DNA of 64,000 nucleotides from Nannocystis bainbridge (GTDB lineage: Bacteria; Myxococcota_A; Polyangia; Nannocystales; Nannocystaceae), in NCBI RefSeq assembly GCF_028368995.1, contig NZ_JAQNDL010000002.1, positions 353,724 through 417,723 of the forward strand. Direction: 5' to 3'. The notes under the pieces were generated by a model that was given only the letters and a program-made list of their open reading frames with translations, was not told where the DNA came from and ran no database searches. Shown here piece by piece: positions 26,721-35,137 of the stretch; the stretch's first letter is position 1; each line of letters begins with the position of its first letter. The position numbers and the translations under genes are program-made.

Positions 26721-28522
26721 GTCGCGTCTCCGCTGGCGCCGTAGATGGCCGCGCGCGCAGGCGGCAGGTCGGGGTGGACCTCGCCGCCGCTGGTGAGCAA
26801 GAGCTGCCACTCGCGGCCGGGCGGCGGGCCCGGCGGGTGGGCCTGCGGTTCGGGGCCGAAGTCGATGACGAGCACGCGGTCGCCAGCGGGGCCGCGTCGC
26901 AAGACCCACAGGACGTGGTCTCCGACTGTCCCGACGGACATGTTCGATCGGTCCTGTTGGCGGAGGGTCGGATCGTCGCGGCGCAGGTGCAGCAGGGCGC
27001 GGTAGAGGGCGAGCACGCCGGCGTGCTCGCCGGCGTCGCGCTCGGACCAGTCGAGGCGCGAGCGCTCGAAGGTGGCGGGGTCCTGCGGGTCGGGGATCTT
27101 GGCCTGCTGCTCGGGATCGTGGAAGGCGGCGAACAGCTGGAACTCGGCGCGGCGACCGGCGGTGACCTTCTCGCCGAGCTCCTGCGGGTGATCGGTGAAG
27201 AACAGCCAGGGGGCGCTGGCGGCCCACTCCTGGCCCATCCACAGCAAGGGGGTCATCGGCAAGAACAGCAGCAGGGCCGAGGCGGCGCAGTACTTGTCGA
27301 GGCTCGTGAGGTGGTGAAGGCGCTCGCCGAGGGCCCGGTTGCCGACCTGGTCATGGTTCTGCAGGCAGTAGACGAAGGCGGGCGCGGGCAGGCCGCTGGC
27401 GTCGGCGCCGCGCGGCTTGCCGGACGGCGGCCAGGCCTGACCCTCGTAGAGGAAGCCGCGCTCGATGCAGCGGGCGAGGTCCTGGACGCTGGGCTCGAAG
27501 GCGCCGTAGTAGCCGTCGCGCTCGCCGGTGAGGACGACGTGGAGGCTGTGGTGGAAATCATCGGCCCAGATGGCGTCGAGGCCGACGCCGAGGACGATGG
27601 CGGGATCGTTGGTCTCGTCCTCGGCGATGAGGATCCGGTGGTCGGGGGCGCCGCGGACGTCGGCGGTGAGCTCGGCGAGGATCGGGCGCTCGGTCGGATC
27701 GACCATGGCGTGGGTGGCGTCGAGGCGCAGGCCGTCGAAGCCGAACTCGGTGAGCCAGTAGCGGACGTTGTCGAGGACGAGCCGCCGCATCGCCGGGGTG
27801 GCGAAGTTGAGGGCGTCGCCCCAGGGGGTCTGGACGTCGTGGGCGAAGTACTCGGGGGCGTAGCTCGAGAGGTAGTTACCCTCGGGGCCGAAGTGGTTGT
27901 AGACGACGTCGAGGAGGACGTTCATGCCGAGGCCGTGGGCGACTTCGACGAGGGCGCGCAGGTCGTCGGCCGGGCCGTAGCCGGCGTACGGCGCGAAGTG
28001 GGCGACGCCGTCGTAGCCCCAGCCGCGCGCGCCGGGGAAGCTCGACAGCGGCATCAGCTCGATCGCGGTGATGCCGAGCTCGGCGAGCAGCGGCAGCCTG
28101 GCAGCAGCGGCGGCGAAGGTGCCCTCGGGGGTGAAGGTGCCGATGTGGAGCTCGTAGAGGACGCAGTCGGCCAGCGGCCGCGGGCGCCAGTCGGTGGCGC
28201 GCGGCTGGTAATGACCGCGCACGACCTCGGCGGGGCCGTGGAGGCCGAACGGGAGGGCGCGCGCGTAGGGGTCGGGGACCTCGGCGTCGCCCAGCTTGAA
28301 GCGGTAGAGGGTGCCCTCGGGGAGGTCGTAGAAGGCCTCGAACAGGCCGTCGCCGCGCGGCTCGAGCGGGCGGGCCTCGCGGGCGACGGGCGAGCCGTCG
28401 TCGGCCCGGTCGTAGAGGACGACGGCGACTTCGGTCGCGCGGGTGGTCCACACGCGGAAGCGGACGCCGCCGTCGACGAGCGCGGCGCCGAGGTCGGACA
28501 GGGCGGAAGGATCATGGGTCAT
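26717..28522 (-). CDS. treZ: Maltooligosyltrehalose trehalohydrolase
   Basis: A 601-residue GH13 enzyme that cleaves trehalose from the end of maltooligosyltrehalose. It has an N-terminal carbohydrate-binding-module-48-like domain (residues 1-100), then the TIM barrel with VLYELHIGTFTPEGTF, DVVYNHFGPEGNY, the nucleophile in GLRLDATH, the acid/base Glu in LIAEDE, and NHDQVGNRA. Family-specific W-x-P phrases are present. It sits between glgX and treY, with 67 bases to glgX. A hairpin repeat at 26926-26942 lies inside the gene near its end (encoding MSVGT). Confidence 0.97.
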   Translation of the reverse strand: MTHDPSALSDLGAALVDGGVRFRVWTTRATEVAVVLYDRADDGSPVAREARPLEPRGDGLFEAFYDLPEGTLYRFKLGDAEVPDPYARALPFGLHGPAEVVRGHYQPRATDWRPRPLADCVLYELHIGTFTPEGTFAAAAARLPLLAELGITAIELMPLSSFPGARGWGYDGVAHFAPYAGYGPADDLRALVEVAHGLGMNVLLDVVYNHFGPEGNYLSSYAPEYFAHDVQTPWGDALNFATPAMRRLVLDNVRYWLTEFGFDGLRLDATHAMVDPTERPILAELTADVRGAPDHRILIAEDETNDPAIVLGVGLDAIWADDFHHSLHVVLTGERDGYYGAFEPSVQDLARCIERGFLYEGQAWPPSGKPRGADASGLPAPAFVYCLQNHDQVGNRALGERLHHLTSLDKYCAASALLLFLPMTPLLWMGQEWAASAPWLFFTDHPQELGEKVTAGRRAEFQLFAAFHDPEQQAKIPDPQDPATFERSRLDWSERDAGEHAGVLALYRALLHLRRDDPTLRQQDRSNMSVGTVGDHVLWVLRRGPAGDRVLVIDFGPEPQAHPPGPPPGREWQLLLTSGGEVHPDLPPARAAIYGASGDAT

Positions 28523-28545
28523 GGGGCAGCTCGGGGTCCGCGATC

Positions 28546-28596
28546 GGACATGGCGAAAGGGTCATGTGCCGTGGGACATGGCGAAAGGGTCATGTG
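28546..28596. repeat. Two 23-base direct repeats between glgX and treZ
   Basis: GGACATGGCGAAAGGGTCATGTG occurs at 28546-28568 and 28574-28596, exactly 28 bases apart. Each copy has the CATG-N10-CATG spacing of the hairpin family but with a weak inner stem. They lie in the 67-base gap between two co-directional operon genes; the second copy overlaps the glgX stop codon. Possible roles are mRNA processing or partial termination. Confidence 0.7.
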
Positions 28597-30719
28597 TCGC
28601 GCGGCGGCTCCGGGTCGACGCCGCGCAGCAGGAGCAGGGTCCTGGGCGGGAGCCGGGCCAGGTCGCCGCCGGCGATCACGCCGCGAGCGTCGTCGTCGGC
28701 GGTGTCGAGGAGGCGCTCCCAGGTGGCGTGCAGCGACGGCAGCACGAACTCGACGGGATCCTGGCCGCCGTTGAGGACCAGCAGGAGGTCATCGTCGCGG
28801 ATCGGCTCGCCGTCGTCGTCGACGTCGTCGACGCCGCGGCCGGCGAGGAACATGCCGAGGCTCTGGGTGGTCGGGCTCTGCCAGTCGTCGTCGGACAGGC
28901 CCTCGCCGTCCGGCCGGAGCCACAGGATGTCATGGACGTCGCTGCCGCGGATCTTGCGGCCCTTGAAGAACTTGGACCGCTGGAGGGCGGGGTGCTCGTG
29001 GTAGATCCGGATGGTCCGCTGGACGAATCGCAGCAGGGCCCGCCGGTCGTCGTCGAGGTCCCAGTCGTACCAGCTGATCTCGTTGTCCTGGCAATAGGCG
29101 TTGTTGTTGCCGCCCTGGGTGCGGCCGATCTCGTCGCCGCCGGCGATCATCGGCGTGCCCTGCGACAGCAGCAAGGTGGCCAGGAAGTTCCGCTGCTGCC
29201 GGCGCCGCAGCGCGAGCACCCGCGGGTCGTCGGTCGGGCCCTCGGCGCCGCAATTCCACGACAGGTCGTGATCGCTGCCGTCGCGGTTGTCCTCGCGGTT
29301 GGCCTCGTTGTGCTTGTGATCGTAGGCGACGAGGTCGGCGAGGGTGAAGCCGTCGTGGGCGGTGACGAAGTTGACGCTCGAGTAGGGGCGGCGGCCGTCG
29401 TTTTGGTAGAGGTCGCTGCTGCCCGAGAGGCGATAGCCGAGGTCGCCGGCGACGCCGCCGTCGCCGCGCCAGAAGGCGCGCATGGTGTCGCGGTACTTGC
29501 CGTTCCACTCGGCCCAGCGGACCGGGAAGTTGCCGACGTGATAGCCGCCCTCGCCGAGGTCCCACGGCTCGGCGATCAGCTTGACCTGGCTGATGACCGG
29601 GTCCTGGTGGATGATGGTGAAGAAGGACGACAGCTGGTCGACCTCGTAGAGGCCGCGCGCGAGGGTGGCGGCGAGGTCGAAGCGGAACCCGTCGACGTGC
29701 ATCTCGAGCACCCAGTAGCGCAGCGAGTCCATGATGAGCTGCAAGGTCTGCGGGTGGCGGACGTTGAGGCTGTTGCCGGTGCCGGTGTAATCGTAGTAGT
29801 AGCGCGGGTCGCCGGGCACGAGCCGGTAATAGGTGGGGTTGTCGATGCCGCGGAAGCTGAAGGTCGGGCCGAGGTGGTTGCCCTCGGCGGTATGGTTGTA
29901 GACGACGTCGAGGATGACCTCGATGCCGGCCCGGTGCAATGCGCGCACCATCTCCTTGAATTGCTGGACCTCGGCGGCGACCTGCGCGCCGCTGCGGTAG
30001 CGCACGTCGGGGGCGAAGAAGCCGATGGTGTTGTAGCCCCAGTAATTGCGCAGGCCGCGGTCGAGCAAGAACTTGTCGTCGACGAATTGATGGACCGGCA
30101 GCAGCTCGACGGCGGTGACGCCGAGCTGGGTCAGATGCCGCACGATCGGCGGGCTGGCGACGCCGAGGTAGGTGCCGCGCAGCTCGGGCGGGACCTCGGG
30201 GTGGCGCATGGTGAGCCCCTTGACGTGGGTCTCGTAGATGATGGTCTTGTGCAGCGGGACGTGCGGGCGCGCGTCGTCCTGCCAGTCGAAGCCGGGATCG
30301 ATGACGACGGCCAGCGGGACGCCGTAGCTCTCGCGCGGGTTGGCGAGCAAGTCGCGGTCAGGGTTGTCGCTGGCGATGTCGTAGGAGAAGGTGCCGTCCT
30401 CCCAGCGGGTGACGCCGCTGAAGGCCTTGGCGTACGGGTCGGTGAGGAGGTTGCGCGGGTTGAAGCGCAGGCCCTCCTCGGGGGCCCAGGGGCCGTAGAC
30501 GTGGTAACCGTAGAGCTGGCCCGGACCGACGCCCTCGACAAAGGCGTGCCAGACAAAGGCGGTGCGCTCGCGCAAGGGGACGCGCTGCTCGCCGCCCTGG
30601 TCGTCGACGAGGACGAGCTCGACGCGCGAGGCGTGCTCGCTGTAGAGGGCAAAATTGACGCCGGTGCGACCGTCCCAGGTCGCTCCGAGCGGATAGGCAT
30701 TGCCAGGTCGGACGCGCAT
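28590..30719 (-). CDS. glgX: Glycogen debranching enzyme
   Basis: A 709-residue GH13 isoamylase-type enzyme. It begins MRVRPGNAYPLGATW, includes the CBM48 domain (GVNFALYSEHA), DVVYNHTAEGNHLGPTFSF, the nucleophile in GFRFDLAATL, the acid/base Glu in LIAEPWDLG, and NFVTAHDGFTLADLV. Length matches bacterial GlgX. It frees linear maltooligosaccharides from glycogen, which TreY and TreZ, encoded directly downstream on the same strand, turn into trehalose. The start at 30719 is chosen by homology; the frame stays open upstream by chance for 121 codons. Confidence 0.96.
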   Translation of the reverse strand: MRVRPGNAYPLGATWDGRTGVNFALYSEHASRVELVLVDDQGGEQRVPLRERTAFVWHAFVEGVGPGQLYGYHVYGPWAPEEGLRFNPRNLLTDPYAKAFSGVTRWEDGTFSYDIASDNPDRDLLANPRESYGVPLAVVIDPGFDWQDDARPHVPLHKTIIYETHVKGLTMRHPEVPPELRGTYLGVASPPIVRHLTQLGVTAVELLPVHQFVDDKFLLDRGLRNYWGYNTIGFFAPDVRYRSGAQVAAEVQQFKEMVRALHRAGIEVILDVVYNHTAEGNHLGPTFSFRGIDNPTYYRLVPGDPRYYYDYTGTGNSLNVRHPQTLQLIMDSLRYWVLEMHVDGFRFDLAATLARGLYEVDQLSSFFTIIHQDPVISQVKLIAEPWDLGEGGYHVGNFPVRWAEWNGKYRDTMRAFWRGDGGVAGDLGYRLSGSSDLYQNDGRRPYSSVNFVTAHDGFTLADLVAYDHKHNEANREDNRDGSDHDLSWNCGAEGPTDDPRVLALRRRQQRNFLATLLLSQGTPMIAGGDEIGRTQGGNNNAYCQDNEISWYDWDLDDDRRALLRFVQRTIRIYHEHPALQRSKFFKGRKIRGSDVHDILWLRPDGEGLSDDDWQSPTTQSLGMFLAGRGVDDVDDDGEPIRDDDLLLVLNGGQDPVEFVLPSLHATWERLLDTADDDARGVIAGGDLARLPPRTLLLLRGVDPEPPRDT

Positions 30720-31194
30720 GGCAGGCCTCGCTGTCACGATCGCGGGAGGACGGTGAGGGAGGCGCGCGGGGGGAGATCGACGGGCTTTTTCGCGGGATGG
30801 AGTCGCTGGGTCATGTCGGTCCGTGGCCTGTCGCGCCTGGGTCCGGTGAGAGACGTGGCGAGAAATCCGAGGCGAGCAAACACTGTCCGGGATTCGCTCG
30901 CCGGCGGCAGTCTGGGCGGCACGGGTCAGGCTTTCAGCGGTGACAGGATGCGGTTGGCGTGAGGCGCGCGGAGCCCAGCGCGGAATATGGGCCGGCGTTT
31001 GGTGGTGCGATGGGGTGCTGCGCGTGCCGAGCGCGAGCCGCGGGGTTCGAGCTGCGGGAGCTCGGTCTGGCCACGGGTGCACCGGGTCGCGGTCGCAGGC
31101 CCCGCCTGCTGGCTCGGGTTCGATGGCTCACCGTGGTGGTACAGGGCGGCGGCTGATTCGGACGCGAGCGCACCCGGCGGCGGACGGCGGAGGC
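30720..31194. other. Gene-free stretch upstream of the trehalose operon
   Basis: It should hold the promoter of glgX-treZ-treY on the minus strand, but I found no convincing -35/-10 pair. The open frames here read as Arg/Pro/Ala-rich nonsense. It forms the left boundary of a rearranged region that reaches nei. Confidence 0.4.
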
Positions 31195-31443
31195 ATGGAA
31201 GGGCGTGTCAGGGGCGCAGAACAGGTGACTTCGCGGGACACCGTACATCTGCTGCAGCGGCTGACGTTCCTACTCTTCATCTTCTACCCGGGCTGGTGGA
31301 CGAAGGCGCTGGGCGTGTTGGGCATCCTTGGCCTTACCACGCTGGTCCGCGTATCTGCGCGCCGCCGTCGACTGGATTCGTCGCTGGGTCGGGTGCTTGC
31401 TGCGGGGCCTAAGGACGCCCTCGATGACACTGACCATGAGTGA
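31195..31443 (+). CDS. Small membrane-associated protein, uncertain
   Basis: A possible 82-residue protein with one or two hydrophobic segments (LLQRLTFLLFIFYPGWWTKALGVLGILGLTTLVRV), then a basic and an acidic tail. A GGAGG stands directly before the ATG, closer than ideal; a GTG 27 bases further is an alternative start. The DNA encoding its last 30 residues, and the DNA after its stop, is duplicated at 33653-33800 without the front part. It may be a degraded gene itself. No function assigned. Confidence 0.4.
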   Translation: MEGRVRGAEQVTSRDTVHLLQRLTFLLFIFYPGWWTKALGVLGILGLTTLVRVSARRRRLDSSLGRVLAAGPKDALDDTDHE

Positions 31444-31500
31444 CGGGCAATCGTACGAACTCGCCGTGCTTGGAAGCAATGCGAATCGACGGGCGCCTCG
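31345..31500. repeat. Duplicated segment, copy 1
   Basis: About 156 bases that are roughly 75-80% identical by eye to 33653-33800, from GTCCGCGTATC to AATCGACGGGCGCCTCG. It covers the end of the small membrane ORF plus its downstream DNA. The two copies differ by substitutions and small indels, so this duplication is older than the nei duplication next to copy 2. Confidence 0.75.
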
Positions 31501-31589
31501 GTCGTCGACGCCAGGTCTGCGGGCTGGCGACGCAAGCGGCAGGTCGTAGGGACTCGGCGGGACGCCGCGCGCGAACACCAGCGCGCGGC

Positions 31590-31627
31590 GCCCTTGCGAC
31601 ATGTCTTTTGGAGCATGTCGCAAGGGC
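31590..31627. terminator. 14-bp-stem hairpin after the lipoprotein gene
   Basis: GCCCTTGCGACATG and CATGTCGCAAGGGC flank the ten-base loop TCTTTTGGAG. The stem is perfect. It begins 28 bases past the stop of the minus-strand lipoprotein gene at 31655-32557 and fits a terminator. Its core GACATG-N10-CATGTC shows the spacing of the window's hairpin family. Confidence 0.65.
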
Positions 31628-31654
31628 AACGTACAGAGTACGTCGGGGCTCGCG

Positions 31655-32557
31655 TCAGGGGTTGATGATCGTGTACGGGGTCCAGGCCAGGCCCCAGCCG
31701 TAGTCAGGGTCGACCGGCGGGTCGTTGTTGACGAAGTTCGACAGCCGGCCGCGGTAGCGCGCGCCGCCGGGGTGGTACGCGTAGAAGGTGTAGGCGTCCT
31801 GCTGCGAGTTCGGGGCGGCGTCGAGGAAGTGGGTCTCCACGGTGCTCCACACGCCGCTTTGCAGCTTCTCGATGCGCAGCCACTTGTCGTCGACGTCTTC
31901 GCTGCCGTTGTGATCGGCGACGCAACCGCCGATCCAGGTCTTGGTGTTGGGGCTGGACCCCGGGGCGAAGTACAGCGGCGACGCGAGGTACTCCTGCACG
32001 TAGTGGTCGGCGGCGTCGTACTGGCTGAGGGGGTTCAGGTCGGCGTGCCACGAGTTGACCCAATTGGTGGCAGTGCAGTAGCCGCCGATCGGGTGGAAGC
32101 CCTCCTCGCTGAGGTCCTCCGGCGACATCGTCACCCGCGGGTTGGCCTTCAGGGGCCGCGGCGGCTGCTTGGCGACCTCGTCGTGGTGCAGGGTCAGGCG
32201 CGCGAGCACGGCCGGCTCGTCGCCCTCGGCGGCGAGGTAGATCTCGAGCGGGGTCGGGTCCTCGGCCTGGACCTTGATCAGCGCCGACGGTTGCCGCGCG
32301 CTGCGGGTCTCCAACACCGCGATGCCATCCTCGAGGTCGAGGAAGGTGAGCCGCGCCCCCTGGGCCCCCTCGATCGAGGCCAGCACGGTGCCGATCGGCT
32401 CGTCCGACACCGGCGCGTCGTCGGCGTCGAACACCACCTCATTGTTGCTCTCCGGCGCCGTGTCCGGGTCACACGCGGGCGCCAGCACCAGCGCACCCAC
32501 AGCCACCTTGGTCATCATCCGCGAAACAATCGATTGCATCGTCATTGGTTGGTCCAT
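31655..32557 (-). CDS. Lipoprotein of unknown function
   Basis: A 300-residue lipoprotein: signal peptide with lipobox LAPAC (Cys about 29), an acidic linker (PDTAPESNNEVVFDADD), then two soluble parts. The first resembles a beta-strand-rich domain (RLTFLDLEDGIAVLETRSA). The second (from GGYCTATNWVNSWHADLN) is rich in Trp, Tyr and His. It lacks the long Thr spacer of the other lipoproteins here. Several Met codons compete for the start (32557, 32545, 32539); all give the same mature protein. I do not recognise a family. Confidence 0.65.
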   Translation of the reverse strand: MDQPMTMQSIVSRMMTKVAVGALVLAPACDPDTAPESNNEVVFDADDAPVSDEPIGTVLASIEGAQGARLTFLDLEDGIAVLETRSARQPSALIKVQAEDPTPLEIYLAAEGDEPAVLARLTLHHDEVAKQPPRPLKANPRVTMSPEDLSEEGFHPIGGYCTATNWVNSWHADLNPLSQYDAADHYVQEYLASPLYFAPGSSPNTKTWIGGCVADHNGSEDVDDKWLRIEKLQSGVWSTVETHFLDAAPNSQQDAYTFYAYHPGGARYRGRLSNFVNNDPPVDPDYGWGLAWTPYTIINP

Positions 32558-32738
32558 TCACGAGATGCACGACGATGCGAGCGGCCTATCCGCGAGCGAT
32601 CGTCGGTGCGTCAGACTCGTGGCTGGTTGAGCAACCGACGTGCCGCAAAATTGTCGAATAAAGTCGCGGCACCGCGCGATGGACCGCGAGCGAGGGCCCC
32701 ATGGGGCCCCATGGGACACTCGCTCGCCATCTGGCCGA

Positions 32739-33080
32739 TCACTTCTTCGCGGGCGGGTTGTTGTCGCGACCGCCTCCCGACTCGTTGCCGCCGCCGCCCT
32801 GTTTGCCGCCGCCACCCTGAGTACCGCCGCCCTGTTTGCCGCCGCCCTGGTTGCCGCCGCCCTGGTTGCCGGCGTTGGCCTGGTTGCCGCCGACCTGCTG
32901 GTTGGCGTCGCTGGGCTGACTGCCGCCGGTCCGCGGATTTGTATTCGTGAGTTGGTCGTTGCCCTGGTCGCCGCCGGACGGGTTGCCGCCGATGCCTTGA
33001 TTGGCGTCGCTGGGCCGGCTGATGTCGGGGCCCTGATTGGCGTCATTGGGCTGATTTTGGTTCGGACCGTTGTTGCTCAT
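32739..33080 (-). CDS. Low-complexity Asn/Gly/Gln-rich protein
   Basis: A 113-residue protein made mostly of Asn, Gly, Gln, Pro and Asp, with the recurring unit PSDANQG / QGGGNQGGG, ending in RDNNPPAKK. It has no signal peptide and no predicted fold, so it is probably disordered. A strong ribosome site (GGAGGAAG) stands correctly before the ATG, which argues that it is a real gene rather than a chance frame. Asn and Gln are rare in such GC-rich genomes, so the composition is striking. Role unknown; spore coat, stress or condensate-forming proteins can look like this. Confidence 0.6.
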   Translation of the reverse strand: MSNNGPNQNQPNDANQGPDISRPSDANQGIGGNPSGGDQGNDQLTNTNPRTGGSQPSDANQQVGGNQANAGNQGGGNQGGGKQGGGTQGGGGKQGGGGNESGGGRDNNPPAKK

Positions 33081-33199
33081 GGGTGCTCTTCCTCCGGGGA
33101 GAGAACCGTGGTGCGGGTCGGGGCGAGCGGCAAGCCGATCCGGGGATCAACGGGAGCTACGCGAGGGCGCCGTCGACGAGGCCGGTGGGCGCGGTAGTG

Positions 33200-33630
33200 T
33201 TCAGCGGGCTGGGCCGCGGACGAGGACGCGGCCGCGGGGCGGGGCGGCGGGGGTCGACGTCGTCGTCGACGCATTGTTGCCGACGCCCTGGCAGCGCGGG
33301 CAATAATAGGTGGTGCGGCCGAGGGTGCCCTGGCGGCGCATGGCGATCGGGGTGTTGCAGCGGGGGCAAAGCTCGCCCGAGCGGTTGTAGACCCAGGCGT
33401 TGGCGCCGCCGCTGTCCCATCGGGTCTTGCGCGGGCCGGCGCCGAGGTTGCGGCGCATCCATTTGCGGGCCTCGATGGTGGTGAGCGTGCGGCCGACGGG
33501 CGCGACCTCGGGGATCACCGATTCGAAGCGGGTGACGGTCTGGCCGACCATGACCTGCAGGCGGGCCGCGACCTTGAAGAGGGTGTCGCCCTCGGGCACG
33601 GGTCAGCGCCTCCTCGCGCCGGGGCGCGGC
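33200..33630. repeat. Duplicated nei segment, shortened copy
   Basis: The near-identical block matches 35138-36030 with one 462-base deletion. The junction lies in a four-base GCGG (33465-33468) shared by both deletion ends (35403-35406 and 35865-35868). The block includes the last 28 bases of lhr, showing that the direction of copying was from the lhr-nei locus. Confidence 0.92.
33201..33599 (-). pseudogene. Internally deleted copy of nei
   Basis: A 132-residue frame that equals the intact nei gene at 35139-35999 except that 462 bases (154 codons) in the middle are missing. It keeps residues 1-45 (catalytic Pro and Glu at the start) and the C-terminal zinc finger, but has lost the catalytic Lys of the GKNLL hairpin and the helix-two-turn-helix GLGNVYKSELL. 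It cannot be an active glycosylase. Identity outside the deletion is nearly complete, so the event is recent. The frame is intact, so a zinc-finger protein could still be made. Confidence 0.9.
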
Positions 33631-33652
33631 GGGTGTGTCGTGTCGCCCCTTC

Positions 33653-33800
33653 GTCCGCGTATCGGCGCGTCGCCGACGACTGGATCCGTCGCTCGATCGG
33701 GTGCTTGCTGCGGGGCCTACGGAGGCCCTCGATGACGCCGACCAGGATGACGAATCGTACGTCACCACACGTGACAGCAATGCGAATCGACGGGCGCCTC
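33653..33800. repeat. Duplicated segment, copy 2
   Basis: Counterpart of 31345-31500. It starts about 20 bases after the end of the shortened nei block, so two different duplicated pieces are joined here. The front part of the small membrane ORF is absent. Confidence 0.75.
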
Positions 33801-33865
33801 GCTGGCGGGACCACGAGGTCGGCCTGCGCCGACACAGCGGTCGGCCGCCGTGCCCGGCGCCTCGA

Positions 33866-34015
33866 TCATTTCTTGGCCGGGTTTGCCTGCCGTTCTGCGA
33901 CCTCACCGAGCCGAACACCTGCCCCGGCCAGGGCCTGGCGTGCGTCGCCTGGTACGAGGCGGGTCACGAGCCGCCCGGCCTCGAGGACGTCGGCCTCTGC
34001 GCCGTGATGCCCTGA
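33866..34015 (+). pseudogene. C-terminal fragment of a Cys-rich lipoprotein gene
   Basis: The frame reads CLPFCDLTEPNTCPGQG, then ACVAWYEAG and GLEDVGLC, and stops. This is the kind of closing Cys-rich segment that ends many secreted proteins of Nannocystis-type bacteria. No signal peptide, Thr spacer or main domain precedes it; upstream is the duplicated segment. It is a gene remnant brought or left by rearrangement. Confidence 0.65.
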
Positions 34016-34039
34016 TGGGGCGCGGTGCGAGGCCGGCGG

Positions 34040-34441
34040 CTATCCCGTCGCGCGCGCGCCGGACGACGGACGCGCGAGCGCGGCCGGGAACATGCCGAGC
34101 GCGATGCACAGCGCCTCGCCGGCCTCGACCAGATCGTCGATCAGCATCTCGTCGCCGACCGCGCTGTAGACGATCCGGCCCGCGTAGTTGATCATGTCGG
34201 TCCCGGCGTAGAGCTGCTGCGTCACCACGTCCGCCGCGACGCCGTCGAGGTCGAGCGCGTTGGGGAGCAGGCGGTTGAACTCGGCCATGTCCTCGCCGTT
34301 GTAGGCCATGTTGCCGGCGAGGTACTGCACGTGCTGGGTCTGGGACCCGAGGTTGGCGCCGAGGAAGTTGTAGCGAATATTGGTATTCGCGACCTCGGCG
34401 ACCCACTGGTTGTCGATGATCTGAATCAGCAGAGCAGGCAT
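34040..34441 (-). CDS. Unknown protein, second gene of a two-gene cassette
   Basis: A 133-residue protein starting MPALLIQIIDNQW, with a good ribosome site (GAGGAGAT) overlapping the end of the upstream gene region (gap nine bases). It has no signal peptide. Asn, Gln and Tyr are more frequent than in neighbouring proteins (NTNIRYNFLGANLGSQTQHVQYLAGNMAYNGEDM). I recognise no family. It is co-transcribed with the gene at 34451-34912, and the pair lies between two nei copies, so it probably arrived by insertion. Confidence 0.65.
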   Translation of the reverse strand: MPALLIQIIDNQWVAEVANTNIRYNFLGANLGSQTQHVQYLAGNMAYNGEDMAEFNRLLPNALDLDGVAADVVTQQLYAGTDMINYAGRIVYSAVGDEMLIDDLVEAGEALCIALGMFPAALARPSSGARATG

Positions 34442-34450
34442 GGTATCTCC

Positions 34451-34912
34451 TCAGGCGTCCTGGATGGTGACGGTCACCGACAGGCTGGAGTGCGACGAGG
34501 TCGGCACGGCGGTGATCTTGAAGCCGAGGCTCGACGGCCAGGTGTAGTTGTCCGAGGGGTCGGAGAGCTGCACCCAATTGATGTTGCTGTTGTCCAGCGA
34601 CGAATCGTTCATGTGGTACCAGTAGGGCCGGTCGCCCATGCCGATGACCTGCATCCCCGCCCACAGCTTGATGCCGAACCGCTGGCTGCCGTTGTTCCAG
34701 CAGCACCAGATCCCGGCGTCGCCGTCGGCGATCGAGCCGCCCAGGTCTTGCTGGTATTGGAGGACGCCCGAGCCCGCATAGGCCTGCAGCGAGGTCGGCG
34801 GCTGCTGGCTGATGCCGGCCACGCCTGCCTGGGTCTGCCACCCCATCACGTCGCGTTGCCACTGGGTCGAGGAGTAGTTGGTGAAGATCGCGGTCAGTAC
34901 GGTGTTGGACAT
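34451..34912 (-). CDS. Unknown beta-rich protein, first gene of a two-gene cassette
   Basis: A 153-residue protein starting MSNTVLTAIFTNYS with AGGAG seven bases upstream. It is rich in Trp, Ser, Asn and Gln (GDAGIWCCWNNGSQRFGIKLWAGMQVIGMGDRPYWYHMNDSS), ending in beta-type sequence SLSVTVTIQDA. Its look is that of a small beta-sandwich lectin or pore-forming-type protein, but I cannot name the fold. No signal peptide is present. Composition differs from neighbouring genes, consistent with transfer. The second gene follows nine bases later. Confidence 0.65.
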   Translation of the reverse strand: MSNTVLTAIFTNYSSTQWQRDVMGWQTQAGVAGISQQPPTSLQAYAGSGVLQYQQDLGGSIADGDAGIWCCWNNGSQRFGIKLWAGMQVIGMGDRPYWYHMNDSSLDNSNINWVQLSDPSDNYTWPSSLGFKITAVPTSSHSSLSVTVTIQDA

Positions 34913-34993
34913 GGTGCGCTCCTGTTCGGCGCTGCGGTGATTCATCCGCCGCGCGCCGCCTTGCCTGGGGAGTCGCGGGCCCCTCCGTTTTGA

Positions 34994-35137
34994 TCAGACC
35001 GCGATACGATTTTTTTTCGCGTCGGCGTGCGCGCCCAGCGCCGCGAGCCGGGCGTCGAGCTCGGCGACTGCGGCGGCGCTGCCGGCCACCCGGGCCGTGG
35101 CCGCGCGGGCCTCGACCAGCGCCGCGCGGGCCGGGGT
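34994..35137 (-). pseudogene. Possible fragment of a coiled-coil gene
   Basis: Downstream of nei, one frame reads ARAALVEARAATARVAGS and then AVAELDARLAALGAHAD before a stop. The heptad-like Ala/Leu/Glu pattern looks like a coiled-coil C-terminus, yet it has no front end because the nei duplication boundary at 35138 cuts in. It may be a chance reading. Noted because the boundary lies exactly here. Confidence 0.3.

Noticed and set aside
26721..27242. N-terminal extension of TreY over the end of treZ
   Set aside because: It overlaps confirmed treZ coding sequence in another frame; the GTGA coupling gives a better start.
30720..31082. N-terminal extension of GlgX by 121 residues
   Set aside because: The translation is Arg/Pro/His-rich and unlike any GlgX; the family start MRVRPGNAYPLG fits at 30719.
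31270..31629. Minus-strand frame over the duplicated segment (HPTQRRIQSTAARRYAD-like reading)
   Set aside because: Both strands are open here and the two copies differ more in this reading than in the plus-strand reading, so I did not call it as a transposase remnant.
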